DNA of 64,000 nucleotides. It comes from Hypomesus transpacificus. Its lineage: Eukaryota > Chordata > Actinopteri > Osmeriformes > Osmeridae. The notes under the pieces are model-generated. The model worked only from the letters and a program-made list of their open reading frames with translations, made no database searches and had not been told where the DNA came from. The translations under genes were made by a program, and so were the position numbers. The stretch is from positions 982,215-1,046,214 of the forward strand of contig NC_061075.1 of NCBI RefSeq assembly GCF_021917145.1. Reading direction: 5' to 3'. How positions within the stretch are numbered: position 1 is the stretch's first letter; each line of letters starts with the position of its first letter. Below are positions 35,501 to 45,046 of this stretch, one piece after another.

Positions 35501-35905
35501 CCCCGCCTTCGGCCGCCGCCCGTCTCACACTGCACCCGACCCCCATGACCCCTCCTGCGGATGGTGAGCCCACTGGAAGAGGGTCCCACGTTGTCTCTTC
35601 GGGCTGTGCCCGACCGGGCCCCATGGGAAAAGGCCCGGCCACCAGGCGCTCGCCATCGAGCCCCACCCCCGGGCCTGGCTCCAGGGGGGGGCCCCGGTGA
35701 CCCGCTTCCGGGCAGGGGCAACTGAGAACCATTGTTGTATTTCTTCATGGTTGGTTTTTGAGCCACGCTTTGTCTGGTCTTTCACCTGGAACCTGTTTGC
35801 CTTGGGTGACCCTACCAGGGGCATGAAGCCCCCGACAACATAGCTTCCAGGATCACTAGGACACGCAAACCCCTCCACCGCGGTAAGGTGGTGACTCAAG
35901 GAGGG
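32523..35905 (-). mobile_element. Full-length non-LTR retrotransposon (RTE-like)
   Basis: A 3.4-kb element inserted on the minus strand. Its 5' side holds a non-coding leader of about 150 bp (35749-35905). It carries one long open frame and ends in a (GAC)n/(ACG)n trinucleotide tail of about 40 bp (32523-32562). One ORF with an APE-type endonuclease followed by reverse transcriptase, no ORF1 and a short microsatellite tail is typical of RTE-type elements, though I cannot fix the clade. The absence of stops or frameshifts suggests recent insertion. Flanking target duplications were not resolved. Confidence 0.85.
32563..35748 (-). CDS. LINE endonuclease/reverse transcriptase polyprotein
   Basis: Intact 1061-aa open frame from ATG 35748. 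The frame extends six codons upstream but only from a GTG. After a basic Gly/Pro/Arg-rich leader, residues about 95-335 form an apurinic-type endonuclease: GTWNVTSL at the start, GDFNAHVG (231-238) and STDHH (325-329). The usual catalytic Glu position of an ETH/ETK motif reads STH (127-129). Residues about 605-870 are the reverse transcriptase: [28 protein letters not shown] (697 on), [13 protein letters not shown] and the catalytic FADD (796-799). The C-terminal part has [15 protein letters not shown] and a basic [13 protein letters not shown] segment. The stop codon merges with the GAC-repeat tail. It reverse-transcribes its own RNA at nicked target DNA. No viral envelope or LTR is present. 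Confidence 0.92.
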
Positions 35906-36245
35906 GTTTCCACTTTCGATGCTCTCCTAATAACAGCTAGTCAGCATCTAGTCAGAACCTGTACTTTCCAAGCTCTAGTACTACATGCGGTTTTGGTGCC
36001 CTAAAGGGATCTCTGACGGGTTATTTATAAACCATACAATAACCACAACCCACAAACTGGCAAGCTTCACTGGTTTCCATCAAGGAAATTTCACCTGTTT
36101 ATTAATGAGAACCTACTTTACCTGTCTTGTCATGTTTACTTGAACTGTAGTGTTGCATCATGATTGAAACTCTCTTTCGTTTCCTGGTCTGGTTCTGAAA
36201 TGGGATGTGGCCTATGCTAATGTGGTGAAGGGGGGGGCACGTGGT
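35906..36245. other. Spacer after the LINE, no gene seen
   Basis: AT-balanced unique-looking sequence without a recognised feature. Confidence 0.5.
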
Positions 36246-36300
36246 GACAAGGCTGCGGTTAGGGAATCGGGCTACTAATCAGAAGATTGCCGGTTCGATT
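36246..36300 (+). repeat. SINE head fragment
   Basis: GCTGCGGTTAGGGAATCGGG...GATTGCCGGTTCGATT is the tRNA-like head of the SINE family in sense orientation. It is cut off right after the B-box-like segment, where a fold-back sequence begins. Confidence 0.7.
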
Positions 36301-36314
36301 AACCCTCCCGCTGT

Positions 36315-36435
36315 CCCTGAGTTTCAAACTACCACGGCATGGACGTATGACTGTGGATGGCACCCGCCCTGGTTGAAGCCCTCGGGGACGGGGAGGCATC
36401 ATACGTCCTTGTTGTGGTTGTTTGAAACTCAAGGG
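36315..36435. mobile_element. Fold-back (inverted-repeat) element
   Basis: Arms at 36315-36350 and 36399-36435 are imperfect reverse complements (GAGTTTCAAAC...GGACGTATGA against TCATACGTCC...GTTTGAAACTC) around a loop of about 50 bp. The transcript would form a long hairpin. It abuts a truncated SINE head, suggesting insertion into or next to it. Confidence 0.7.
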
Positions 36436-36514
36436 CGGGGGGGCGGGGGTGGAGGGGTGGGCGGGGGCGGTCAAGGTAAACCTTAGTTAGGGCACCAAAT
36501 GTGCAAGGACCGGC

Positions 36515-36692
36515 ATTACATTACATTTAATCATTTAGCAGACCTACAGGGACATTCTCCCCGAGGCAAGTAGGGGAAGGTGCCTTGCCCAAGGACACAA
36601 CGTCATTTCGCACAGCTGGGAATCAAACCGGTAACCTCTGATTAATAGCCTGACTCCTAATCCGCTAATGACGCTCAGCCAACTGACCCCCC
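36515..36692 (-). repeat. tRNA-derived SINE copy, internally deleted
   Basis: Minus-strand member of the family described at 968-1173. The segment between CATTTAGCAGAC and CTACAGGGACATTC has been lost, and a short insertion lies near 36660-36675. Confidence 0.8.
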
Positions 36693-37278
36693 GGCACCGG
36701 TGAGCCGTGTGTCAGGCCGGTTGTTTTTGTGATGCAACAGTGCAGTCATTTGTGGTTTGGCGTGTCATGTTATTTTAAAGTGTAGTCCTTTAATTTAGCT
36801 GAGGCTGGTTCCGTTGTGGGCTTGAACACTGTTCTGTTGATGCCCTGTGCTGATTATGAATTGTGACAATGCCCTGTAAATAATAAAAGTGCTTTATATT
36901 TGTGTGTGTGTATGTGTGTGTGTGAGCGTGCCGACCTCTGACACCGTTGTCCGGACCGTACCAAATACATCGGGGGGGTCGCACTGTATTTGGTTCCCCC
37001 TCCTTTTGGGCGGTTCTGATTCATTGCACTAATTGGGCTTGTGCCCCAGTGTAAATCTGCTGTGCCCCAGTATAAATCTGCTGTGCCCCAGTATAAATCT
37101 TAAGTATTAGTTTTAACAATTTACTTCATTAGTCAGTGCATTAATTTAAATTAATAATCCCGGAAAAAATGAACAGAGTGTAACCGAAAACACAAACTTC
37201 TATGCACGCAGAATTCCATGTCAGCGTGCTCTTCTGAGCTTGCCAAATAGCCACTGCAGCACAGACACAGAAGTCCAA

Positions 37279-37407
37279 GGGGGTATTCCAGAAAGCAGGT
37301 TATGCAACATAACCAGGTAAGTTGACCGACCAGCAATGAGTCTACAAGATGGGTGTCAATTAATTTACCCGGCTATGTCCCACAACCTGCTTTCTGGAAT
37401 AGCCCCC
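37279..37407. mobile_element. 129-bp MITE with GGGGGTATTCCAGAAAGCAGG ends
   Basis: The left end GGGGGTATTCCAGAAAGCAG matches the reverse complement of the right end (GGGGGCTATTCCAGAAAGCAG) with a single extra base. A related copy lies at 55776-55925 in fam20b intron 1. Short length, strong inverted ends and no coding capacity define a MITE, perhaps of the Harbinger type. Confidence 0.8.
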
Positions 37408-37900
37408 AGGTGTCGGACTCTGCACACAAGTCAGAATTGAGGTAGGCTAAGAAAACATTACAAAACTAAAGATAGTTTCTAAATGATAGGCATATCGATC
37501 ATCTTATTCTGACTAAAACATAAAAACAATATTACATAAAGCTAAAAAAAAAAAACTGTATTTGCGATGAAATGAATGCGAAAAAAATGCGCTTGCATTA
37601 GCTATTGATGTCCCTGCCAAAGCTGATATCAAACTTGCATCCCTGAACAAGGGACAATCCCTGAGCAAGCTTGAAAAAAGGGATATTAATTAGGGGCCTG
37701 TGTCCCAGTAGAGTTTTGTCTAACAACAACTCTGGGCTACACACACACAAAAAAAGTGTTGTTGAAAACCCGACCCAATTTGGCTCACCATAGTCGCTGC
37801 AAGAAATGTGGCTACACCGCCAGACTGGTATTTTTTTTTCTTACTGGTAATTTTCTGTACCTAGTCTTGGTAGGTACACCCTACAACAGATATAAACTTT

Positions 37901-38128
37901 TACATTTACATTTAGTCATTTAGCAGACGCTCTTATCCAGACAGTTACAGTTGTAACAGTTACAGTTACAACACTTACAGTCGTTGCCTCGGGGGGACAT
38001 TCCCCCCGAGGCAAGTAGGGTGAAGTGCCTTGCCTTGCCCACACAACGTCATTTGGCTTGGCGGAGAATCGATCCGGCAACCTTCTGATTACTAGTCCGA
38101 CTCCCTCACCGCTCAGCCATCTGACTCC
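37901..38128 (-). repeat. tRNA-derived SINE copy with tail insertion
   Basis: Minus-strand copy of the family described at 968-1173. About 30 bp of extra repetitive GTTACAGTT sequence is inserted near 37942-37982, so the copy is longer than the others. Confidence 0.83.
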
Positions 38129-38577
38129 GAAAGATATAATCCTTTAGTAAATTAAGTAAATGTGTCCCTGCCATTGTGCCTGTGCCCTGCTTAGTATATA
38201 ATGCAAACAACAGGGAGATCACAAGACTTCTTGTAATCTTGTTTAAATAACTCACAGTAAAACATTGTACACTATAAAGTATAACAAAAGTTCTTAGTAT
38301 TCCCACACTTGGATGACAGTCAGCCCACTCGCTACCAAATGTAATTTTTTTTTTTTAAATCGTGCTGCTGTTTAAACAGCATGTGCTCGTATCTCTGAGC
38401 ACCGAGCACAATCAGGATTACTTTCTCTTTCGCAGAACAGCCAACCAAATACATGCCTACGCAATCGCCTCAGGACAGTTTCTGCGGTGTTGCAGAAGAC
38501 GCGTGGGGGAAACTCAACTATCACTTGAGTTAAAGTTACCTTTAACCAAACATATGACCAGGTATGCACTATAAATC

Positions 38578-38800
38578 AAATCAAATGTATTTGTATAGCC
38601 CTTTTTCGGACACAAGCATGTCACAGAGGGCTTCACATACGCCCATAGAACTGCCCCTCAACCAACCTAAACCCTCAAGGAAGACAAGGAAAAACTCCCA
38701 GAAAAACTCTCAACAGGAGAAAAAATGGAAGAAACGTCGGGAGGAGCAATTCAGAGGGATCCCCTCCTCCTGAGACGGTTGGTGAGAGAGAGGAGCAGAA
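38578..38800 (+). repeat. Dispersed repeat (longer copy of the 23739 family)
   Basis: AATGTATTTGTATAGCCC...CACAGAGGGCTTCACATACG...CCCCTCAACCAACCTAAACCC is followed by GGAGGAGCAATTCAGAGGGA. It is the better-preserved copy of the family seen at 23739-23850. Its class is not determined. Confidence 0.7.
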
Positions 38801-38958
38801 CACAGGCTGAACATAGTCATACAGTGTCACTGTTTTGAAACACAAAAATCAATTGTTTAACTTTATAGATGTAGGACAGGACTGGGACACTCGCTGTTGT
38901 ATATAATAAAAATGATTCCCATGTACATTATGTATATATACATATTATGTATATTATG

Positions 38959-39713
38959 TATTGTGCTGTCAGTTAAACGCGTTATTAACGGCGTTAACGC
39001 AAACCCAAATTAACGGCGTCAATTTTTTTATCGCGCGATTAACGCTCTTTTTGACCGAGCAAACTTTGTCGTTTTTTTCACATTCTGTTGCAACAACAAC
39101 TGACGTTATAAAAACGACAATACCACACCGGATCTAGCTAGACCGGAATCAAAACAACAGGCACGCCACACACTTGTTTGGGCTTGCGAGCCGGCTAAAG
39201 AGTAGTAGCAGAGCCCCTATACGGATTAGACATTCTCTGGTAGTAGGCTAACGTTACGTTTTAAGTTGATTGCCAGCGCCAGACACCAAAATGGATGCCA
39301 ATAAGATTCTGAATGGAAAGTTTACTTTTAAAAGGTTGCCAAATGGTTCCATTGACAAGACCAAAGTGATCAGTGTGTTCTGTCGTTGTGAACTGAGCTA
39401 TCATCGCAGCACGTCGTGGTGAGCTATCATCGCAGCACACAGCTGATGCGAATTCTCCGCCCGCTCGTCAAAGCCAGGCGATTGCAATGTTGTTTTCAAT
39501 AAAAAAAAAACCTTTGCACGAAATCCTAACCACTTTTCCATGTCGAGAAGAGCATTAACATTTGAAAAAAGAATGGATGAAAAAGAAATCAAGGGACATT
39601 TACAATAGATAAAAATGTGCGATTAATTGCGATTAATTGCGATTAATCGCGAGTTAACTATGGCATTAATGCGATTAATCACGATTAAATATTTTAATCG
39701 TTTGACAGCTCTA
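38959..39713. mobile_element. Non-autonomous hAT-like element with BED-finger remnant
   Basis: Ends are inverted: TGCTGTCAGTTAAACGCG on the left and, reverse-complemented, AGCTGTCAAACGATTAAA on the right, with GCGATTAATCGC-type subterminal repeats. Inside, 39291-39420 encodes MDANKILNGKF...VFCRCELSYHRST, which resembles the start of a hAT transposase BED zinc finger (C-x2-C...YHRST) before a stop. Most of the transposase is missing. Confidence 0.72.
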
Positions 39714-39879
39714 GTATATATAGCAGATATGGCAAAAGTACACTGATCCTGCACTCAAGTAGCCTACAAGTATAAAGATTTTTTAAAACTTTGACATCTG
39801 ATGTGTAGCCGGTGTGTGGTGAAACTCACTCCTCAAGTATGTAACAGGCCACCCGCGTCAATGAATTGCTAGCTTTTCG

Positions 39880-40185
39880 TTGGCGTAGTTGGTAGTGGTG
39901 GCGCTTGGGAAGTCAGAGATGGTAAGTTGGACTCCTGGTCGGAGCGGACAGTGCCTCTGATGGAACTTGCAAGACTACGTCTGTTACAAATGCAACAAGG
40001 GGATTCCCACTATGGGAAGAGTCTTGCAACAAAACTCACCCCAAAAAGTCAGAAGTTTGATGGAGAACAAACTTGCTTTTAAAAAAGAGATCTGGGTGGA
40101 CACACGTGCATGCACAGATACAGCATTGGGTGTGCATGCGCCCCTTTTCATGATATCAAGTACAGACCACTTTTTCCACTGAAGG
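39880..40185 (+). repeat. Second SINE-like family
   Basis: The head TTGGCGTAGTTGGTAGTGG fits a Pol III A box and GTTGGACTCCTGG resembles a weak B box. The body CTATGGGAAGAGTCTTGCAA and AGAGATCTGGGTGGACACACGTGCATGCAC is repeated almost exactly at 43440-43570. Two copies of the body show it is interspersed. The tRNA origin is an inference. Confidence 0.5.
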
Positions 40186-40428
40186 TAAATTAAAGTAGTT
40201 TGGGCTCTGACATATACTCAAGTAAAAAGTAACCATTACTTTGACCTGTTTTAGTGTCACGCTGGTATTTTTTTCAACCTTTTCTAAACATTTTTTGATC
40301 AAAGAAATATACATTTCTAAACGTATGGGTCATTTAAAATATTTTTTCAACCTTTCCATTTTCCATCTGAGTTTGCAATGCACAGCAAGTGCTTGATTTA
40401 GGCCTGTTGTATTAGTAAATGTAAAATG

Positions 40429-40744
40429 CAGGGGCGATTCTAGGATCAGACTTTTAGGGGTGCTCAGCCCCCAATGAGAATGTGACATGAATACAGTGCC
40501 TCTCAAAAGTGCTAAACCCCCTTGCTAATAAATCCCTAATTTCACTGGATAACAATTAATTCATTTATGTATTATTATGCAAAATATTGAATGAATGAAA
40601 AAACTAAGGATGTCCCTTTCTTCATGAACTACCAGCATCAAATAATAATAAACAATAATCTTTATTTTATTTAATTTTTTTGGGGTGCTGAGATTAAATT
40701 TAGGGTGCTTGAGCACCCCTAAAAAGGGTCTAAAATCACCACTG
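40429..40744. mobile_element. 316-bp hAT-type MITE with 8-bp target duplication
   Basis: The left end CAGGGGCGATTCTAGGATC and the reverse-complemented right end CAGTGGTGATTTTAGACCC are similar, and both continue to TTTTAGGGGTGCTCA-like sequence. The flanks GTAAAATG (left) and GTCAAATG (right) match at 7 of 8 positions, as expected for an 8-bp hAT duplication. There is no coding capacity. Confidence 0.78.
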
Positions 40745-41555
40745 GTCAAATGCATCATTCACTATTTTTGTATTGGTGTAGGTTCACTGCAACCCCAAAA
40801 AAAAACACAGTTTAAGAAAGATTTCTATAAATTTGCTTCTCTCATAAATTTGCTACTCTCAATTTGCTTCTTTCTCTCATACTCAAAATTATGTTTTGCC
40901 GTTCAATTAGAATTCAAATACAAATATGGTTTAATTTTATCCAGTTTAATAATAGATAATTTCAGTTTAGCACATATTGCACCAAATAACTGTTTATTTT
41001 GTGTAACATTACAAAACTTCATATACCACAACTGGTTGTACAGAAAATGTATTATAATTTAGTTATTTTACAAAAAATACAATTATCACTGTATGATTTT
41101 AGAAACATGAAACTTGATAAATCAATAAAAAAAACATAATCACATTATTTTCCCACACAATACACTGCGTGTCTGGTGTAATGAGAGGATCACATCCAAG
41201 CTCAGTCTATGATCTGTAAATCTCCTCCCTGTTGCAGTCAAACAGTTGTTACCAAAGGCGTTGGAGCAACACGCTCTGTCTCAGGTTACCAGGGTTACAT
41301 CTGGAATGCAGTGAGAGTATCAAAAGTACTAGGAGTGCATTTGGAATGCGTGGACAGAGACTGCATGCTCTACCCTGCACCCTTAAATACGATCAGGACT
41401 CTCAAATGGCTCGTTTACTCAGAGTAGCTACATATCTGACACAAAGAGGAAACCCAACTCTGTCACGGTGGAGTGGCAAGTACCTGTAGTCTGTACGCAC
41501 AAAGCTTCAGAACTGCAGGCTGTATTCATGTTTACAGGTCATACCCCTGTCCGGT
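40745..41555. other. AT-rich region downstream of the tnfsf18-like gene
   Basis: No gene was recognised. On the minus strand it may hold the 3' UTR of the neighbouring gene; a minus-strand AATAAA is at 40993-40998. Confidence 0.45.
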
Positions 41556-42530
41556 TCATAGTTTGTAAACGTTGAATGTGGTCACGGTACGGTTGGGGCG
41601 GTGGCCTTCATTGAAGGTGAGGAAGACTCGCAAGCCTTCATACATATCTAATTCGGTGGCAAAAATGATTTCCTGAAAGCAACTCACTTGGCGCTTTTCA
41701 ATCAATTCCGTGTTCCCTGACCTCCATTTCTTTTCGAGGTAAATAAATTTGGACTCGTAGTTTTTGGTGTCCTCGAGGATCACCTGGCCATGGAGGATGT
41801 AAGTGCCGTCTTCAGAGGCTGTGAAGATGTTGTACTGTTTGTCAGCGTTGGGCTCTGGAAAACAACCAGAGGGTTAGACTCTGAGTCCGATGTCATTGTC
41901 ATGTATAAATCCAGTATTTCTTACAAAACGAACATATTTGACAGCAAGCTATCTGCATCTTGAGGAAGGCTCGTACATCAACATTTTGCTTTTCTGTGCT
42001 AAAAATACGAGTTCAATGCAAGTCGGCGCATTGAGATCTTGTTGTGTGTGTGTGTTGTGCACATGCAAAACAGTCACCTTGTAAATTGAAGGTCTGCTTG
42101 AATTTCTCTGTAGAGTTTTCTGCTTTGATATCCTAAACGCAGACAGAGAAAGTGCACAACATGATGGTGACCATTTGGCAGAAATCAATGATGTGATCAA
42201 TGATGTCGCACATGCTAACATTACATTTTATGTTAAAGACGTCTATGCAACAGTCATTACATCAAGCACAATCGCACACACACACATGCACAGAGAAACA
42301 CACAAACACACAGCTGTTACCTGTCTGGTTCCCAGAGTCAAAAAGACACACAATCCCAGTGAGAGAGCAATGAGGATCAGCCCCGTCAGGGCCATCAAGG
42401 CAAGCGGACACCTGTTCCAGGTGCTGGGAGCACTCGGACACCTGCTCCAGGTGCTGGGCGCACTGTGTGAAGGGCAACCCTGAGGTATTAACACCTGAAA
42501 AGTCATCTCTCTATTCAGCTGTGTGTCCAT
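41556..42530 (-). CDS. tnfsf18: TNF-superfamily ligand, TNFSF18/GITRL-like
   Basis: Three exons, complement(join(41556..41854,42078..42132,42321..42530)), give 187 aa; human TNFSF18 is about 199 aa with three exons. It is a type II membrane protein with a ~42-aa cytosolic part, a transmembrane helix about 43-66 (LALMALTGLILIALSLGLCVF) and a short stalk from exon 2. A compact TNF homology domain contains DGTYILHGQVIL (the strand A'/B region) and a C-terminal FNVYKL. The pattern resembles human GITRL (NGLYLIYGQV, then a strand with the LHVGDTIDL equivalent YEGLRVFL). In human, TNFSF18 lies between FASLG and TNFSF4 in the same orientations as here, which is the main support for the name. It would bind a GITR-type receptor on T cells. 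The cytosolic region holds a 10-residue tandem duplication (SAPSTW[S/N]RCP). Similarity is low, so another small TNF ligand is possible. Confidence 0.7.
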
Positions 42531-42848
42531 GATGTTGTGTCTGAGCAGTGAATGGGGAATCCTCTAGCTATTAGAGTTTTTATACGCCATCACATCCCAC
42601 TCACTGATAAAAATAGCATCACCGGAACCCTTTTTCCCACCCACGTACTACAACCAGCAGAGAAACATGCTTGTTCAGGAATTCCCTCTAACCTTGCTTC
42701 ATTAGCCAGTTGGCCACTCCCAGACTGTCGGAGGAGATAACTCCTCCTTCCCTGTCCTACTGTTACAGTATGTCCTAGACTGATACACACCTCCTTTGGC
42801 AGACAGAGTGATTTTATAGCCCCTACAAAGCACACACACACACACACA
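42531..42848. promoter_or_regulatory. Upstream region of the tnfsf18-like gene
   Basis: On the minus strand a TATA-like element (TTTTTATACGCC read on plus at 42574-42585, giving GTATAAAAA on minus) lies about 45-55 bp upstream of the ATG. That is the spacing expected for a short 5' UTR. A CA microsatellite follows to 42848. Confidence 0.45.
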
Positions 42849-43037
42849 TTTACATTTAGTCATTTAGTAGACACTCTTGACCAGAGCGACTTACAGTAAG
42901 TACAGGGACATTCCCCCGAGGCAAGAAGGCTGAAGTGCTTTGCCTAAGGACACAAGTTATTTTGCACGGCCAGGAAACAAACTGGCAACCTTCTGATTAA
43001 TAGCCCGATTCCCTAACCGCTCAGCCATCTGACCCCT
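42849..43037 (-). repeat. tRNA-derived SINE copy
   Basis: Minus-strand copy of the family described at 968-1173, flanked on both sides by CA microsatellites (42833-42848 and 43040-43058). This suggests insertion into a CA tract. Confidence 0.87.
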
Positions 43038-43439
43038 CCCACACACACACACACACACCCTTTGGTGTGCCAAAGACCTTTTGATCATGAGGGATTCCCT
43101 CTGAAAGAGGAACTGAAATGCCTTTACTCAGACAACAGCTCAGTTACCAGCTGTTACAACACAGCAATTACTTTCTTTTTTTTTATGACCAGCCCTCCTC
43201 TCCTCCCACGCTCACCTCTTCCCACCTTTCTCCTGACAAAAGAAGTTGCATCACGAGCACTGAGGGAATTCCCTTTAATCTTTTTTCGCTGTGAAAGTTG
43301 GAACGTTGATACCGGAAGTTCCGTACACACAAACCAATACCCGCGTGGGGATGCTAGTTTTTTAGGGGCTGTGGTTTATTTCTCCTTCTTCACGGAGACC
43401 CTCCACCTCAGCATTTTAACACAATAAGAAACTTAGCAG

Positions 43440-43570
43440 GGAATCCCTGCTATGGGAAGAGTCTTCCAAAAAGCTTGAAGTTGGATAGAGAACAAACATG
43501 CTTTTAAAAAAGAGATCTGGGTGGACACACGTGCATGCACAGATGCTGCATTGGGTGCATCTCTCCCAAG
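43440..43570 (+). repeat. Truncated copy of the second SINE-like family
   Basis: Shares CTATGGGAAGAGTCTT and AAAAAAGAGATCTGGGTGGA...CACGTGCATGCACAGAT with 39990-40140, but lacks the A-box-containing head. Confidence 0.65.
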
Positions 43571-43699
43571 CTCTTAATGTGCTATTTGAGACAAAACTGA
43601 CATTTTTTATCTTCCCCTTTAATAAGGCTATAAACATTTGTCGCCACACATCTGTTAAGTCATTTAATGCAAGGAATTCAAGAAGTTCCTAGGGAACAT

Positions 43700-44165
43700 T
43701 AGGCTTCCTCTTCAAGTTAACTATCATGTTCATTAAAGACTTGATTTAAATCTCCGGCAAAAATAATTCCTCCTACTGATATATTATTGATTGTTGATTG
43801 ATTATTTCTAATATACTTCATGTTAACTGACGGGGGACAGTAGATATTTATTAGGGTACATTTATCTCATTTATTTCACAGGAGACAATTAAATATCTAC
43901 CCTCTGGGTCAGAGTGTTCTGAGATTAAATGGAATGGTAAGAATGTCCTTAGAATTAGAATACCTATTCCTCTGCTTTTAGATGTATAGGTTGATTCAAA
44001 AGCCTCTCTCACCCACAGTTTTGTCAGGAATGTAATCTCATCGGCTTTGAGATGCAGCTCTTGCCAAAAAACTATATCCGAAGACAATTTCTGTAGGTGT
44101 TGCAGGACTTTTTTGTTGTTTTACTCTGTCTTTAACCCCATTTACAGTCCACGTTGTAACAGTGA
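43700..44165 (-). pseudogene. LINE endonuclease fragment (L1/Tx1-like)
   Basis: On the minus strand, 44087-43851 encodes SSDIVFWQELHLKADE, then SRGIGILI and SDPEGRYLIVS. These are the conserved blocks of an L1/Tx1-type apurinic endonuclease (QETHL, RG..ILI, GRYIIV). A run of six A near 44115 shifts the frame upstream, and downstream the frame resumes (INIYCPPS, GGIIFAGDLNQVFN) after a break. No reverse transcriptase follows. It is a dead 5'/middle fragment unrelated to the intact LINE at 32.5-35.9 kb. Confidence 0.75.
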
Positions 44166-44660
44166 ATGTATTAGTGTTAGTTTTAATCTGACAACCCTGC
44201 AACATTTTGCATGATGGACATGAGGGTAGATCTTAGCCAAGCTCTAGGCTGGTGTGATAACTTTAATAAGGAACCAAACACACACGGCCCATACTCACTC
44301 CCATCACTCATTCTACATATAAAGGACAAGTGGACAGACAAGCCAAACACACTCTCACTCACCATAACAAACATACACCCATAACAAACATCCATCCATT
44401 CATACCTCATTCTAGCTGCTTGTAGAGCATGCTTTTGGTAAGGTCAGTTGCTCCTCTTTTGTTGCTAGGGCACTGATCTATTTCAAACTCAAATATGTTA
44501 TTTTTTCCATTGGTTACATCTTATTTTCAAACTTCTTCCAGTATGATTTACATAAATCACACCTCACAACTCCAGGAGGAAAAAGAAACAAAAAGAAAGA
44601 AAGAAAGGAATGTGATGTTGATGACATGCGAGACTCTCCTGCATGAACCAGCTCTGCCCC
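44166..44660. other. Spacer, no gene seen
   Basis: Short AT-rich sequence without recognised content. It directly precedes a tandem array. Confidence 0.5.
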
Positions 44661-45046
44661 ATTTAACACACCACCATCATGCATATACTGTCACTGTGAT
44701 TTAACACACTACCATCATGCATATACTGTCACTGTGATTTAACACACTTCCATCTTGCATATACTGTCACTGTGATTTAACACACTACCCTCTTGCATAT
44801 ACTGTCACTGTGATTTAACACACTATCATCATGCATATACTGTCACTGTGATTTAACACACTACCATCATGCATATACTGTCACTGTGATTTAACACACT
44901 ACCATCATGCATATACTGTCACTGTGATTTAACACACTACCATCTTGCATATACTGTCACTGTGATTTAACACACTACCCTCTTGCATATACTGTCACTG
45001 TGATTTAACACACTACCATCATGCATATACTGCCACTGAGATTTAA
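44661..45046 (+). repeat. 38-bp tandem array, ten copies
   Basis: Ten head-to-tail copies of a 38-bp unit containing CATATACTGTCACTGTGATT. Variation is mainly at CCATCATG/CCATCTTG/CCCTCTTG, arranged in a partly periodic order that suggests block duplications of two or more units. Confidence 0.95.

Noticed and set aside
33848-35548. Plus-strand frames of 126-196 codons inside the LINE
   Set aside because: Shadows of the GC-rich reverse-transcriptase ORF on the opposite strand.
44661-45046. A CRISPR-like array
   Set aside because: Units are contiguous 38-bp repeats without unique spacers, in a vertebrate genome; it is a minisatellite.
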